Positions 1 to 9,552 are shown, counted from the stretch's first letter. The stretch is DNA of 64,000 nucleotides from Bordetella parapertussis (GCA_945887835.1 CAMCZQ010000001.1:1-64000); one strand, 5' to 3'. Numbers and translations are program-made. Notes: generated by a model from the sequence alone, not told the origin.

Positions 1-417
1 GCGCCAATTAATATTGGTCAAGCGCTGATTCAAGGTGTGAGTCTGTTCGGTACGCATCGCTTAAGTCGCAACACCCAAGTACGCGGTAGCCTGAACTGGC
101 TCGATCCTCGTAACGCTGAGACTGGCGCTCTGCTTCCACAGCGCGCGCAACGAGTCGCCAAACTCGCCGTTGACCAAACAATCGGTGCCGCAAAGCTCAC
201 GGCCGAATGGTATGCCACTAGCGAGCGAAAAGACACCATGTCTGGCGGCACTTTAGGGGGCTATAGCTTGCTGAACCTGGCAGGTAGCTACCCCTTATCG
301 CCGGATGCCGACATTCAAGTGCGCTGGAACAACGTCTTTGCTAAGCAATACACCTTAATTCAGGGCTACAACACCCTGGGCTCGAATGTGTTTGTCAACT
401 TGGCGTGGCGGATGTAG
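1..417 (+). CDS. btuB: TonB-dependent outer-membrane receptor, C-terminal part (BtuB-like)
   Basis: The reading frame is open from the first base, so only the last 138 residues of the protein are present. They alternate polar and hydrophobic residues like the last strands of a TonB-dependent beta-barrel. The end carries the family's closing pattern: a short NNVF segment, then YTLIQGYNT, then a final strand ending NLAWRM. Vitamin B12 receptors of the BtuB type end in a very similar way. The next gene encodes a BtuF-like cobalamin-binding protein in the same orientation, which supports cobalamin or corrinoid uptake. The plug domain, TonB box and any cobalamin riboswitch would lie upstream of the window. 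Receptor class is sure; the substrate is inferred from the neighbour. Confidence 0.85.
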   Translation, partial: APINIGQALIQGVSLFGTHRLSRNTQVRGSLNWLDPRNAETGALLPQRAQRVAKLAVDQTIGAAKLTAEWYATSERKDTMSGGTLGGYSLLNLAGSYPLSPDADIQVRWNNVFAKQYTLIQGYNTLGSNVFVNLAWRM

Positions 418-450
418 CATCAAGGCTCGATTCACTGCTTAGTCGTTGGC

Positions 451-1338
451 ATGATGCGCGCGCTTTTTTTGAGGATCTGTCGTCTGCTGGCGTGCTGCGT
501 CGTGACCTTTACCGCCGCCGCCACTGAAATCGAAGTCATCGACGACAGCGGCCGCGCGGTGCTACTGAAGGCACCTGCGCGTAGAGTCATCGCGCTTTCA
601 CCGCATGCCACTGAATTAATCTTTGCGGCCGGCGGCGGCGACAAACTCGTTGCCACCACGGTTGGCAGCGATTACCCGGTTCAGTCTCTGGCGCTGCCAA
701 AGCTTGGCGAACGTAAGCCCTTAAACCCCTCTGTAGTTGCCGCCTACAAGCCTGATTTAATTTTTGGCTGGTTACCTGCCGAGCTTGAGCCTCTTGAGGC
801 ACTCAACATTCCTGTTTTTATTAGCACCCCTGGCTCGCTCATTGAGATCGCAGACAGCGTTGAAACCTTTGGCGTTCTCTTAGGCACTGCCGGTGTCGCA
901 CACGGACGCGCTGAAGCCTTGCGCCACAAGCTCGACGCGCTAGCCCGGGCCTCTGTCAAGAAACGCGTGGTACGCGTACTTTTGCAAACCGATACGGACC
1001 CCGACAGTGGTTTAACAGGCGAACATCTGCTGTCAGAGGTCATTGCTTTATGTGGCGGACGCAACGTGCTGACCGAAAACGCTTCGGGCGCACCCAAACT
1101 CACGACTGCCGCGCAGCTTGTGGCAGCAGCGCCCGAAATGGTGTTGATCGCGCGTACGGGCGCAGGCACCACGCCTGTCGTTGACCGTGTGGGCGTGACG
1201 TACTGGCAAAACGCAGGCTTACCCGCCGCGCGGTTAGGGCGTGTGTTTATGATGGAGCATGAAGCGTTGTTTCGCCCCGGACCGCGCCTGTTAGAAGCCG
1301 CTGAACCTCTTTGCGCGCTGATCGAACAAATCCGCTAA
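451..1338 (+). CDS. btuF: Periplasmic cobalamin-binding protein BtuF
   Basis: This 295-residue protein matches the helical-backbone binding-protein fold used by cobalamin and iron-chelate ABC transporters. After a hydrophobic leader (about residues 1-24) come RVIALSPHATELIFAAG and later KPDLIFGWL, both typical of BtuF. It should bind B12 in the periplasm and deliver it to a BtuCD permease. No btuC or btuD lies in the window, so the transporter is encoded elsewhere or is shared. The leader contains LLAC at residues 12-15, which could be a lipobox, but hydrophobic residues continue past the cysteine and ordinary signal peptidase cleavage near ATA is equally likely. It starts 33 bases after the receptor gene and is probably co-transcribed with it. 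Confidence 0.9.
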   Translation: MMRALFLRICRLLACCVVTFTAAATEIEVIDDSGRAVLLKAPARRVIALSPHATELIFAAGGGDKLVATTVGSDYPVQSLALPKLGERKPLNPSVVAAYKPDLIFGWLPAELEPLEALNIPVFISTPGSLIEIADSVETFGVLLGTAGVAHGRAEALRHKLDALARASVKKRVVRVLLQTDTDPDSGLTGEHLLSEVIALCGGRNVLTENASGAPKLTTAAQLVAAAPEMVLIARTGAGTTPVVDRVGVTYWQNAGLPAARLGRVFMMEHEALFRPGPRLLEAAEPLCALIEQIR

Positions 1339-1446
1339 ACGCGAAGCTCAGCACTCAGAAAAACGTTTCGCCTGCCCGCGTTAAACTACGCTAACGGTGC
1401 CCAGCCTTTAGCAAGGCGTCGACCGAAAAATTTTGAATAAAAACAT

Positions 1447-2265
1447 ATGCAAAAAGTCTCGTCTGATCCATTGACCCTCGCTGGTAAAGCCTACCAGTCG
1501 CGACTGCTTGTCGGCACCGGCAAATATAAAGACTTTGCCCAAACACGAGAAGCGATTGACGCCAGCGGTGCGCAAATTATTACCGTAGCGATCAGACGCA
1601 CTAACATCGGGCAGACCGCCGGCGAGCCGAACCTGCTTGAATACCTGCCCCCCAGCCAGTTCACCCTGCTGCCCAATACCGCGGGCTGCTATTCGGCTGA
1701 CGAGGCGGTGCGCACGTTGCGCTTAGCGCGCGAACTGCTTGACGGACATCGCTTAGTCAAACTCGAAGTCCTAGGCGACCCGCACACGCTGTTTCCGAAT
1801 ATGCCCGAAACTCTCGCCGCAGCCAAAACTCTGGTTGCCGAAGGTTTTGAGGTCATGGTGTATTGCACCGACGATCCGATTCAATGCCGAATGCTCGAAG
1901 AGCTTGGCTGCGTTGCCGTCATGCCTCTGGCCTCCTTAATTGGCTCCGGTATGGGAATTCTGAACCCCTGGAACCTTCGCCTGATTATCGATCAAGCGAG
2001 GGTTCCCGTTTTGGTCGATGCCGGGGTTGGTACGGCCTCAGATGCCGCAATTGCGATGGAGCTTGGCTGTGATGGCGTGCTCATGAACACCGCGATCGCC
2101 GGCGCACAACAGCCGGTGTTGATGGCCAGCGCAATGAACAAAGCGGTCCAAGCGGGTCGCGAAGCGTTTCTGGCGGGTCGCGTCCCGCGCAAGACGTATG
2201 AGGCCGCGCCAAGTTCGCCAAGTGCTGGCCTGCTCACGCCTATCACTCCCTCTGCGAAGACATGA
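1447..2265 (+). CDS. thiG: Thiazole synthase ThiG
   Basis: ThiG builds the thiazole phosphate ring of thiamine from 1-deoxyxylulose 5-phosphate, dehydroglycine and sulfur carried by ThiS thiocarboxylate. The 272-residue length is normal. The Schiff-base lysine lies in VKLEVLGD (K105), and the phosphate-binding glycine loop is seen in the [13 protein letters not shown] segment. The stop overlaps the start of thiD by four bases, so the two are translationally coupled. The usual companions thiS, thiO or thiH and thiE are not adjacent, and the 108-base upstream gap shows no recognisable TPP riboswitch. Family assignment is secure. Sulfur delivery depends on partners outside the window, possibly with the ThiF/MoeB-like protein at 34859-35626. 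Confidence 0.96.
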   Translation: MQKVSSDPLTLAGKAYQSRLLVGTGKYKDFAQTREAIDASGAQIITVAIRRTNIGQTAGEPNLLEYLPPSQFTLLPNTAGCYSADEAVRTLRLARELLDGHRLVKLEVLGDPHTLFPNMPETLAAAKTLVAEGFEVMVYCTDDPIQCRMLEELGCVAVMPLASLIGSGMGILNPWNLRLIIDQARVPVLVDAGVGTASDAAIAMELGCDGVLMNTAIAGAQQPVLMASAMNKAVQAGREAFLAGRVPRKTYEAAPSSPSAGLLTPITPSAKT

Positions 2266-3113
2266 GCGAACCGCAAGCGCCACGCGCGATTCCCAACACG
2301 CTAACCATCGCGGGAATGGACCCCTCTGGGGGAGCAGGCATTCTTGCCGACATCAAGGCCATGAGCGCCTTAGGTGCCTATGGCTGTGCCGTGGTGGCTG
2401 CGCTGACGGCGCAAAATACGCAAGCAGTGACCGACATCTCGCCGGTCAACCCACAATTTGTGCGCGCACAAATCGACACGCTCTTCGCCGATATCGATAT
2501 TCACGCCGTCAAGCTCGGAATGCTCGGACAAACCGGCATCATTGAAGTGGTGGCTGATCGGCTGGGGCACTACCAACCACCTCACCTGGTGCTCGACCCA
2601 GTGATGGTGTCAAAAAGTGGTGACCTGTTGCTCGAGCAAAAAGCCATCGGTGCCCTACGAGAGCAATTACTGCCCTTAGCCACACTTTTGACCCCCAACT
2701 TACCCGAAGCTGGAGTTTTACTTGAAATGCGTACGGTCGAAACGGTGCGCGAGATGCGCCGGGTCGCCGAGCGCCTGCGCAACCGGATGACACATGGGGG
2801 GCACCGCTGGGTGCTGGTCAAGGGGGGACATTTGCCGGGCAACGATACGATTGATGTCTTGCATGATGGCGACAAAATGCTAGAGCTACCGGGTCGTAGG
2901 ATCCCCACCCGCAACACCCATGGCACAGGCTGCACACTGTCTGCTGCCATCACGGCCCTTCTGCCCCAAATGAACGATGTGCCGGCGCTCACGAAACGGG
3001 CAAAAGACTATCTTGTGCAGGCCATTGCCCACGCCGACGCCCTGAATGTGGGACAAGGCCACGGCCCGGTGCACCATTTTCATGCCCTTTGGTCAGGAAA
3101 ACCCTTACAATAA
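2262..3113 (+). CDS. thiD: Hydroxymethylpyrimidine/phosphomethylpyrimidine kinase ThiD
   Basis: This ribokinase-fold enzyme phosphorylates hydroxymethylpyrimidine twice to give HMP-PP, the pyrimidine half of thiamine. Visible motifs are the N-terminal [16 protein letters not shown] (residues 18-33), the [10 protein letters not shown] substrate loop (111-120) and the C-terminal anion-hole motif [12 protein letters not shown] with the conserved cysteine at 224. At 283 residues it is of normal length. The ATG overlaps the thiG stop, so this start is well supported. A perfect hairpin straddles the stop codon and probably ends the thiGD transcript. It is a dedicated kinase with no ThiE domain fused at the C-terminus. 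Confidence 0.96.
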   Translation: MSEPQAPRAIPNTLTIAGMDPSGGAGILADIKAMSALGAYGCAVVAALTAQNTQAVTDISPVNPQFVRAQIDTLFADIDIHAVKLGMLGQTGIIEVVADRLGHYQPPHLVLDPVMVSKSGDLLLEQKAIGALREQLLPLATLLTPNLPEAGVLLEMRTVETVREMRRVAERLRNRMTHGGHRWVLVKGGHLPGNDTIDVLHDGDKMLELPGRRIPTRNTHGTGCTLSAAITALLPQMNDVPALTKRAKDYLVQAIAHADALNVGQGHGPVHHFHALWSGKPLQ

Positions 3114-3122
3114 GGGTTTTCC
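3096..3122 (+). terminator. Hairpin overlapping the thiD stop codon
   Basis: Two perfect 12-base arms, GGAAAACCCTTA and TAAGGGTTTTCC, flank a three-base loop. The inner stem is followed by TTTT, and the TAA stop of thiD forms the first bases of the right arm. This fits an intrinsic terminator for thiGD. The U-tract is short and lies inside the outer stem, so efficiency is uncertain. Confidence 0.6.
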
Positions 3123-3149
3123 GCAATAGATGGCAGCGCCCTTAAACCG

Positions 3150-3830
3150 ATGAATGCAACAGCTTTAACCGCGCTTGAACTCGCCCGCTTTAACATGGTT
3201 GAACAACAAATCCGTCCGGTAGGCGTGTTTGATTCGAACGTGCTTGAGGCTCTCTTTAGCGTACAGCGCGAGCAGTTTGTACCAAAAGCCTATCGCGCCC
3301 TCGCCTTTGCAGATATCGAAATTCCACTACACCTTGAGTCTGCGGATACACGGCAAACCATGCTTAGCCCCAAGCTTGAGGCGCGATTGACGCAATTGTT
3401 GCAGCTCAAGCACGATGACTGTGTGATCGAAATCGGTACAGGCTCTGGCTATCAAGCCGCCTTACTCGCGCGCTTAGCGCGCTCTGTCGTCTCGGTTGAA
3501 ATCGATCCGCGCTTAGTCAGCTTTGCACAACAAAATTTACAAAAAGCGCAAATCAAAAATGTCAGCGTAGAAACTGGCGATGGTAATAACGGCTGGGGAA
3601 CCGCTGAGTACGATGCGATTTTGGTCAGTGGCGGTGTCGACAAAATCTCAAACGCCCTGAAGTATCAGTTAAAAATTGGCGGTCGAATGGTGGTGATTGC
3701 TGGGCATGCCCCCTCAATGACAGCCTTTCGCATTACACGCACAACAGCCGCAAGCTTTGAGACTCTTTCGCTGTTCGAAACAGTCGTTAAGCCTTTGACC
3801 GGTGCCTGTGGTTCGCGCTTTAAATTTTAA
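3150..3830 (+). CDS. Protein-L-isoaspartate O-methyltransferase family protein
   Basis: This 226-residue Rossmann-fold methyltransferase belongs to the PCMT (Pcm) family. The SAM-binding motif IEIGTGSGYQAALLA lies at residues 94-107, followed by an acidic strand end at VSVEID and a DAILVSGG motif. True Pcm repairs isoaspartyl residues in aged proteins by methylating them with SAM. In this subgroup the N-terminal half is divergent: the canonical ISxP-type substrate loop is replaced by a QTMLSPKLEARL segment. Activity on isoaspartate is therefore likely but not certain. The gene stands alone between thiD and the convergent rfaE2. In Bordetella relatives I recall a similar gene located before a TolC-type outer-membrane gene, which is not seen here. 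Confidence 0.85.
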   Translation: MNATALTALELARFNMVEQQIRPVGVFDSNVLEALFSVQREQFVPKAYRALAFADIEIPLHLESADTRQTMLSPKLEARLTQLLQLKHDDCVIEIGTGSGYQAALLARLARSVVSVEIDPRLVSFAQQNLQKAQIKNVSVETGDGNNGWGTAEYDAILVSGGVDKISNALKYQLKIGGRMVVIAGHAPSMTAFRITRTTAASFETLSLFETVVKPLTGACGSRFKF

Positions 3831-3891
3831 GGCTGGCGGTTGAGGGTTTGCTCGCGCGCTTCAAGTGCCAGGGCAGCGCGCCTACCGTGCG

Positions 3892-4377
3892 TCAGACGCG
3901 GCGGATTTTTTCAACGAGCGTCGTCGTTGAACGCTTGAATTCAAACGGAATCGCGATAGCTTTCCCGCCCCACGACTCAACAAGCTTGGTCTCTGGCAAT
4001 ACCTGCATATCGTAATCACCCCCTTTGACGATGATGTCAGGGCGCAGAGTCGCAATGATTTCGACCGGGGTATCTTCGTCAAAAATGATCACCGCCGTCA
4101 CACAACCTAGCGCCGCGAGTAAGGCCGCACGGTCTGTCGCGGTGTTCAACGGTCGGTCGGGCCCTTTGCCCAGGCGTTTGGCTGAGGCGTCTGAGTTAAC
4201 GCCAACCAGCAAGGTAGCGCCGAGTTGCGCGGCCTCGTCTAGATAGGTCACGTGCCCGCGATGCAACAGATCGAAAACACCGTTGGTAAAAACCAACGGT
4301 TTTGGCCATTGGCCACTTGCGATCTTTTCGCCAGCCTGTTGTGCCGACAAGATCTTGGCTTCAAAACGCGCGCTCAA
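3892..4377 (-). CDS. rfaE2: D-glycero-beta-D-manno-heptose 1-phosphate adenylyltransferase
   Basis: This is a 161-residue stand-alone version of the C-terminal domain of HldE. It transfers AMP to heptose 1-phosphate to make ADP-heptose for the LPS inner core. The nucleotidyltransferase motif is clear: FTNGVFDLLHRGH at residues 30-42 with the HxGH pair H39/H42. Later come LLVGVNSDAS and VKGGDY, as in cytidylyltransferase-fold enzymes. Splitting of the kinase (HldA/RfaE1) from the adenylyltransferase is usual in Burkholderiales, so a separate kinase gene is expected elsewhere. Its start overlaps the end of the ferritin-like gene by four bases. The heptose pathway's first enzyme, GmhA, is at 30646-31239. 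Confidence 0.94.
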   Translation of the reverse strand: MSARFEAKILSAQQAGEKIASGQWPKPLVFTNGVFDLLHRGHVTYLDEAAQLGATLLVGVNSDASAKRLGKGPDRPLNTATDRAALLAALGCVTAVIIFDEDTPVEIIATLRPDIIVKGGDYDMQVLPETKLVESWGGKAIAIPFEFKRSTTTLVEKIRRV

Positions 4378-5246
4378 GCGGTTGCGCCTACGACCCCCGC
4401 CGCAGACCGAAGCAGCTCTTTACGATAGCGGTTCAGATCTTGTACGGTTTTAAAGGAGCTATCCATTAGCAGCGACATGTTGTGCAAGATGCGGGTGCTG
4501 ACCTTGTGCTCCCAATCTTTATCAAAGACGATTTGATTGTCTAACCACCGCTCGAGCCAGCCGGGTTCAGGTAACTTGGACTGGACCGTGTCGTTTGGAA
4601 ACATCTCTTTATTGACGTGCAGATTAGTCGGATGCAACGCTTGCGGGGTTCGGTGCGCAGATGCCATCAAGACACCGATTTTGGCGAACGCCATGCGCGC
4701 TTGCGCACCAATCTCTTGGCCGCGCTGCGTGAGGGCGCGCTTCATGTAGCGCAGATACGCGCCCGCATGACGCGCTTCGTCTTGTGCAATCACTTTATAA
4801 ATTTCTTTAATCACGGGCTCGGTGTGCCAATCAGAAGCGCGCCGGTACCAGTGGTTTAAACGGACTTCGCCACAGAAGTGCAGCATCAGGGTTTCGAGCG
4901 GCGGAGCGGGATCGAACTCAAACCGTACGCGATGAAGCTCTTCTTCGGTGGGTACGAGGTCTGGCGCAAAGCGCCGCAGGTATTCGATCAAAACCAAAGA
5001 GTGTTTTTGCTCTTCAAAAAACCAGACCGACATAAAGGCTGAGAAATCGCTGTCGTCGCGATTGTCGCGCAAAAACATTTCTGTCGCCGGCAAGGCTGCC
5101 CATTCAGTGATGGCATTCATCTTGATCGTTTGTGCTTGCTCATCGGTGAGCTTGCTGCGATCAAAATCCTGCCAAGGGATATCGGTGTCCATATTCCAGC
5201 GCACGGATTCCATCGATTTGAAGAGTTCTGCGTAAAGCATAGTCAC
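4374..5246 (-). CDS. Ferritin-like di-iron protein (acyl-ACP desaturase-like)
   Basis: This is a 290-residue, largely helical protein with the two-ExxH signature of ferritin-like di-iron carboxylate proteins: E79-x-x-H82 in FFEEQKH and E157-x-x-H160 in DEARH. Additional acidic candidates are E48 and E127, so a complete metal site can be proposed. The length and spacing resemble soluble acyl-ACP desaturases and related oxygenases more than iron-storage ferritin. Its substrate cannot be read from the sequence. It is coupled to rfaE2 by an ATGA overlap and follows ubiB by 23 bases, so it may share a transcript with the ubiquinone genes. Membrane lipid desaturation or an oxygen-dependent hydroxylation are both possible. 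Confidence 0.8.
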   Translation of the reverse strand: MTMLYAELFKSMESVRWNMDTDIPWQDFDRSKLTDEQAQTIKMNAITEWAALPATEMFLRDNRDDSDFSAFMSVWFFEEQKHSLVLIEYLRRFAPDLVPTEEELHRVRFEFDPAPPLETLMLHFCGEVRLNHWYRRASDWHTEPVIKEIYKVIAQDEARHAGAYLRYMKRALTQRGQEIGAQARMAFAKIGVLMASAHRTPQALHPTNLHVNKEMFPNDTVQSKLPEPGWLERWLDNQIVFDKDWEHKVSTRILHNMSLLMDSSFKTVQDLNRYRKELLRSAAGVVGATA

Positions 5247-5269
5247 TACCTTTAATGTTTAAATTTCAA

Positions 5270-6823
5270 TCAACGCATCAGCGTCCAGAGCGCGACTGCC
5301 AAAGCCATGGCCGCCACACCCGTTACTGCCATCAACACGCGATTGCTTTGTTCACGCGCCCGTCGCATCTGCTGCAACTCACGCAGCACCTCGGCGGACA
5401 CATCTGCGCGACTTAATTGCGCGTGCACCAACCGGGGTAATTCAGGTAACCACTGTGCCCACTGACCAGCCTCTTGCGTCAGTTTTTTGCGAACTCCCTT
5501 GAACCCGACCCTCTCAAGCATCCAGCGCTCAAGATACGGCTTTGCCGTTTTCCATAAGTCTAACTGCGGATCAAGCTGGCGTCCTAATCCTTCTACATTT
5601 AAAAGGGTCTTTTGCAACAACACCAATTGTGGCTGGATCTCGACATTAAAGCGCCTAGAGGTCTGAAAAAGCCGTAATAACACTTGTCCGAGTGAGATTT
5701 CAGCCAAAGGGCGATCAAAATAGGGCTCGCAGACGGCGCGAACCGCACCCTCGAGCTCTTCTTCGCGTGTGGTGGATGGTACCCAGCCCGATTCGATATG
5801 CAAGCGCGCGACGCGCCGATAATCGCGCTGGAAAAAAGCCAAAAAGTTTTGAGCTAGGTAATTCTTATCAAATTCGGATAAGGAGCCCACAATGCCGAAG
5901 TCTAGGGCGATATAGCGCCCAAGCGTCTCAGGGCGATCAGAGACATAAATATTGCCTGGATGCATATCCGCATGAAAAAAACCGTCATCAAACACTTGCG
6001 TAAAGAAGATCTCAACGCCAGTACGTGCAAGGGTTGGGATGTCGACTCCCACTTGCTTCAGGCGTTCGATCTGGCTGACCGGTATGCCGTACATCCGCTC
6101 CATGGTGAAGACAGTTGAGGCGCAATAATCCCAGATCACTTCAGGCACCCACAACAAGTCGCCGCGTGTGCTTTCTGGGCCAAAATTACGACGCAACTGG
6201 CTGCAATTCGCCGCTTCGCGCAGCAGATCCAGCTCATCGTGCAGATGCTTGTCAAACTCTGCAACAACCTCGCGTGGCTTGAGGCGACGCCCATCGGGCA
6301 CGAGCCCCTGAATCAAAACGGCAAGCACGCGCATCAGTGAAAGATCTTTATCAATCACCTCGAGCATGCCGGGGCGCAATACCTTGACCGCCACAGCGCG
6401 CCCGTCATGCAACACCGCAAAATGCACCTGAGCGATCGAAGCAGAGGCCACCGGATCCGTTTCAAACTGAGCAAAAAGTGTCGAAGTTGGCGCGCCCAAG
6501 GCCTGCTCGATCAGTGCCGCAGCCTTGGCTGAGGCAAACGGCGCAACGCGGTCTTGCAACAACGCGAGTTCGTCGGCGACATCCGTCGGGATGAGATCGC
6601 GGCGGGTCGACAGCACCTGACCGAACTTGACAAAGATGGGGCCCAGCGACTCTAGCGCAAGGCGCAGGCGCAGACCACGCGCCATCTTAGGGCGCGAGCC
6701 CAGACGCACGAGCCAAAGCAGCCGATAGGCGACTGGGTGTGCGATGCCCGACAACACAAGCTCATCGAGCCGATAACGCAAGCACACGACAATGATGCGC
6801 AACAGGCGCGGCACAGACATCAT
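5270..6823 (-). CDS. ubiB: Ubiquinone biosynthesis atypical kinase UbiB
   Basis: UbiB is an ABC1/ADCK atypical kinase or ATPase needed for ubiquinone production, anchored to the inner membrane and thought to help extract lipid intermediates. The 517-residue chain has the KxGQ motif at 66-69 (KFGQ), the alanine-rich loop near ASASIAQVH, a VAVKVLRPG lysine near 146, and the catalytic HADMHPGN around 282-289 with a following LDFG. The last 20 residues form one hydrophobic segment, matching the family's C-terminal membrane anchor. It overlaps ubiJ by four bases, and ubiE lies upstream in the same orientation, forming a ubiquinone cluster interrupted by the Tim44-like gene and a terminator. Confidence 0.96.
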   Translation of the reverse strand: MMSVPRLLRIIVVCLRYRLDELVLSGIAHPVAYRLLWLVRLGSRPKMARGLRLRLALESLGPIFVKFGQVLSTRRDLIPTDVADELALLQDRVAPFASAKAAALIEQALGAPTSTLFAQFETDPVASASIAQVHFAVLHDGRAVAVKVLRPGMLEVIDKDLSLMRVLAVLIQGLVPDGRRLKPREVVAEFDKHLHDELDLLREAANCSQLRRNFGPESTRGDLLWVPEVIWDYCASTVFTMERMYGIPVSQIERLKQVGVDIPTLARTGVEIFFTQVFDDGFFHADMHPGNIYVSDRPETLGRYIALDFGIVGSLSEFDKNYLAQNFLAFFQRDYRRVARLHIESGWVPSTTREEELEGAVRAVCEPYFDRPLAEISLGQVLLRLFQTSRRFNVEIQPQLVLLQKTLLNVEGLGRQLDPQLDLWKTAKPYLERWMLERVGFKGVRKKLTQEAGQWAQWLPELPRLVHAQLSRADVSAEVLRELQQMRRAREQSNRVLMAVTGVAAMALAVALWTLMR

Positions 6824-7482
6824 GCGCGCGCACCCGGGGGAGCCACCAGCCGTTGCAGCCGCGCCTGTAACGCAGCCTGACGTTGCGCAAGCTGCTCAAG
6901 GTGTGCCAACGTGTGGGTGCGGGTTTGATTAAGGACGGCCAAAGCAGGCGTACCCGCTAACGTGCCCGATTCTTCAGCAAGATATTCAGCCATGTTTTGG
7001 GTGAGACCGCGCACCAGCGTTTGTGCTGCACCAAAGAGGCTCTGTGCGCCGCGCACAAGCCTTCGTGCGGGGATATCGCCAAGCCACTGTGCCAGCGCGT
7101 CTTCAGGATCGGGGCGTAAATCTTGCACTAAGTCAGAGATGGTTTGTGCCAATGCGGCCTGACCCGTAATGTGAACCCACTGTGCAAACTCGGGAGGTAC
7201 CGCAGAATCAAGCAAGGCGGCCCACGAGAGCTTTTCAGCGATCAACTCAAGCACGACATTTGGAACCACCGTTGGCTCTGCAGCAACTAAGGTGCCTTGA
7301 GGCTCGATGGTGAACGTCAGTTGAAAGCCGCCCAAACAAATTCTCAGTGTTTGGCCCGCATAAGGCACCAACCGCTGCGCAGCCCAGGGCTGCTGTCGGG
7401 TCAACAGATTGAACGCGCGCGCCAAAAATTTGACTGGGTGCAACTCAGACGGCACTGGCAAAAAAGGCGGGGGGAAGATCAC
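6820..7482 (-). CDS. ubiJ: Ubiquinone biosynthesis accessory factor UbiJ (SCP2 domain)
   Basis: This is a 220-residue protein with an N-terminal SCP2-like lipid-binding fold and a charged helical C-terminus rich in Q, A and R that looks coiled coil. UbiJ is a soluble lipid-binding partner in the Ubi metabolon, handling hydrophobic ubiquinone intermediates together with UbiK. Sequence conservation in the family is low, so the call leans on position: it directly precedes and overlaps ubiB, as ubiJ does between ubiE and ubiB in other Proteobacteria. The start is GTG at 7482, since no ATG occurs in the N-terminal region. An SCP2 protein of other function cannot be fully excluded. Confidence 0.85.
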   Translation of the reverse strand: MIFPPPFLPVPSELHPVKFLARAFNLLTRQQPWAAQRLVPYAGQTLRICLGGFQLTFTIEPQGTLVAAEPTVVPNVVLELIAEKLSWAALLDSAVPPEFAQWVHITGQAALAQTISDLVQDLRPDPEDALAQWLGDIPARRLVRGAQSLFGAAQTLVRGLTQNMAEYLAEESGTLAGTPALAVLNQTRTHTLAHLEQLAQRQAALQARLQRLVAPPGARA

Positions 7483-7587
7483 GTAAGTTCAAGCACCGAG
7501 AATCTGAGTGAGGCGACAGTTTAACGGCTGAACCGCCTGCCAATGCGGTTAATTCAACAGCTGCGTCGCTTGACCTGCGTTTGGGAC

Positions 7588-7618
7588 AAAAAAACACCCG
7601 CTAAGCGGGCGTTTTTTT
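7588..7618 (-). terminator. Intrinsic terminator downstream of the Tim44-like gene
   Basis: A stem with CACCCGC and GCGGGCG arms and a three-base loop is flanked by seven A on one side and seven T on the other. It can therefore act in both directions. It sits between the end of the Tim44-like gene and the start of ubiJ on the minus strand, so it separates that gene from ubiJ-ubiB. Confidence 0.85.
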
Positions 7619-7639
7619 CTAAATCCTCTAATGCCAAGC

Positions 7640-8629
7640 TTAACTAGCGAGTGTGACTGGGATTTGTTGGATACCCGCGAGTAACCAGCCGCCTTGTTCT
7701 GGCTTAAACAGGTTCCAGACCTCTTCGAAACGGAACGCCTCAGCGCCAACCTGCTCGCGCAGCATGCCCGAGAAGCGAACGCTTGCCAAATGGCCATCGG
7801 TGACCTTCTCGATACCAAGCATCTCGGCATTGAGCAACACCACCTCGGTGTGATTTTCACCCACGCGTCCAGACAATTGCGCCTGTAACTCTTTAAGCAA
7901 ATCCTCAGTCAAGAAGTTGCGCATTTGCGTCAGATCACCACTGTCCCAAACCTTTTGGATCGAGACAAATTGCGCTTTAGCTTCTTGCAAGAACCGATTG
8001 GTATCAAAATCAACGGGTATAAACCAGTTTTGATCAGGCGCCGGAGCGTCTGAACCAAAACCTGCCGCAGACATCGAGCCCGTGGCCGAAGCCGGTAACG
8101 CAACGGGGGCTGCGGCTGGCGCAGCGGTCTCGCGATACATTTCGTTGGCGGGCGTTTGAGCGCCGCCTGTTGTACCTGCACCTGCACCCTGCGCTGCAGG
8201 CTGAGCCGAAGAGCCACGAATCATTCGAAGCACGAACAACACGCCAAAGATCGCGACGGCGGCTAACAGTGCCACCATCAAGAAGTCACCCATGGCGCCG
8301 CCTAGCCCAAAGTGAGACAGCATGGCAGCGATGCCTAAGCCTGCTGCGATTCCGGCCAGGGGGCCTAACCAACGCGACGCACCGCTTGGCTTGGCGGCTG
8401 CTGCGGCTGGCGCAGCGGCTGCAGGTGCTGTTGCGCTTTTTTGTGTGGTTGAGCCGGTGGCGGCCGCTGGGGTCGCGGGCTTTTGGCTGCTGACATTACT
8501 TGACTGTTTGCCAGAGCTCGTGCCGCTACCTGCGCGGGCTGCCTGAGCCTCGAGCGTTACCGCAGTCAGAGCGACACCGCCTAAGGTCATGAGTGCTACA
8601 GCAAAAAAACGGGACAAAAATCTGGACAT
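7640..8629 (-). CDS. Tim44-like domain membrane protein
   Basis: The 329-residue protein has a signal-like N-terminus (to about residue 30), a low-complexity Ala/Ser/Pro/Thr stretch, two hydrophobic segments around residues 85-140, a second Ala/Pro/Gly linker, and a C-terminal Tim44/MRPL45-type domain. The last contains FLQEAKAQFVSIQKVWDSGD and a FEEVWNLFKP-like strand near the end. Bacterial Tim44-like proteins are membrane-associated and of unknown function; the fold is related to the NTF2-like family. It lies between ubiE and ubiJ, an arrangement I recall from Burkholderiales. A good ribosome site (AGGAG) precedes the ATG. Function in ubiquinone synthesis or membrane transport is not established. 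Confidence 0.85.
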   Translation of the reverse strand: MSRFLSRFFAVALMTLGGVALTAVTLEAQAARAGSGTSSGKQSSNVSSQKPATPAAATGSTTQKSATAPAAAAPAAAAAKPSGASRWLGPLAGIAAGLGIAAMLSHFGLGGAMGDFLMVALLAAVAIFGVLFVLRMIRGSSAQPAAQGAGAGTTGGAQTPANEMYRETAAPAAAPVALPASATGSMSAAGFGSDAPAPDQNWFIPVDFDTNRFLQEAKAQFVSIQKVWDSGDLTQMRNFLTEDLLKELQAQLSGRVGENHTEVVLLNAEMLGIEKVTDGHLASVRFSGMLREQVGAEAFRFEEVWNLFKPEQGGWLLAGIQQIPVTLAS

Positions 8630-8692
8630 CTTGAGCTCCTGGGCGACTAAGCGCCAAAACTTTCACATGAGTTTAAAAACCTACGCCTTCAA

Positions 8693-8726
8693 ATCTTACT
8701 AGAACCTGAATCTTACTAAAAGCTGA
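8693..8726. repeat. Imperfect 17-bp tandem repeat
   Basis: The units ATCTTACTAGAACCTGA and ATCTTACTAAAAGCTGA lie head to tail and differ at three positions. They sit between ubiE and the Tim44-like gene, upstream of the latter, so they may be part of its promoter region or a regulator site. No function is assigned. Confidence 0.5.
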
Positions 8727-8782
8727 ACAGGTTGTAAAGCACAGACTGGCTAAAACGAAAAAAGTTCAGCTTTGACTCAAAG

Positions 8783-9523
8783 TTAGCTTAGCTTGACCCC
8801 CTCGTGCAGGGCCGTCAGCCCCGCTGACAAATTGAAAAACTGCACACGCGACAAGCCAGCCTCGCTTAGCATGCCTTTGAGCGTTTCTTGGTCGGGGTGC
8901 ATACGAATCGATTCGGCCAAATAGCGATAGCTGTCAGCATCACCCGCCACTTTTTGGCCCAGCCAGGGCAAGATCTTGAACGAATACCAGTCATAAGCAG
9001 GCGCGAAAGGCGCTGCGATCTTTGAAAACTCAAGCACCAACAGCTTGCCACCAGGCTTCAGAACCCGCGTCATCTCGGCCAGGGCACGGTCTTTATGGGT
9101 CATATTGCGCAAGCCGAACGCCACCGTGACCCGATCAAAGTAGCCAGAGGCGAACGGCAGGCGCTCGCCATCGCAGACCGCGCAAGGAAGCACCAAGCCG
9201 TCATCAATCAGGCGATCGCGCCCCACTCTGAGCATCGAGTCATTAATGTCGGTCAGCCACACTTCGCCCTGCGTACCGGCCTGTTTAGCAAAAGCGCGCG
9301 CCAAATCGCCCGTGCCACCCGCGATGTCTAAGACTTTCATGCCCGGGCGTACGCCCGCCCGAGCGACCGTAAAGGCTTTCCAGACGCGATGTAGGCCCGC
9401 GGACATCAAGTCGTTCATCACGTCGTAACGCGACGCCACCGAATGAAACACCTGTGCCACCTTTGCTGCTTTTTCTGACTCGGCAATCGTTTGATAACCA
9501 AAATGCGTCTTGTCTTGTGCCAT
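8783..9523 (-). CDS. ubiE: Ubiquinone/menaquinone biosynthesis C-methyltransferase UbiE
   Basis: UbiE methylates the quinone ring carbon of the benzoquinol precursor using SAM. The 246-residue chain starting [13 protein letters not shown] has the usual UbiE motifs: [19 protein letters not shown], the SAM loop [10 protein letters not shown], and [17 protein letters not shown] longer frame runs back 23 codons to 9592, but the family begins at this methionine and a GAGG-type ribosome site precedes it, so 9523 was chosen. The gene is divergent from phoB, and the Pho-box-like element lies 30-47 bases upstream of its start. It heads the minus-strand cluster that continues with the Tim44-like gene, ubiJ and ubiB. 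Confidence 0.96.
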   Translation of the reverse strand: MAQDKTHFGYQTIAESEKAAKVAQVFHSVASRYDVMNDLMSAGLHRVWKAFTVARAGVRPGMKVLDIAGGTGDLARAFAKQAGTQGEVWLTDINDSMLRVGRDRLIDDGLVLPCAVCDGERLPFASGYFDRVTVAFGLRNMTHKDRALAEMTRVLKPGGKLLVLEFSKIAAPFAPAYDWYSFKILPWLGQKVAGDADSYRYLAESIRMHPDQETLKGMLSEAGLSRVQFFNLSAGLTALHEGVKLS

Positions 9524-9552
9524 GCGTCTTGCCTCAGTTATGCAACGCGCCA

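Noticed and set aside
1339-1446. Possible TPP riboswitch before thiG.
   Set aside because: The thi-box elements (CTGAGA and the ACC-TGATCTGG-like stretch) are not seen.
8719-8773. Inverted repeat AAAGCTGAAC / GTTCAGCTTT as a terminator for ubiE.
   Set aside because: The arms are separated by 35 bases and no T-run follows on the correct strand; it is noted only as a possible site.
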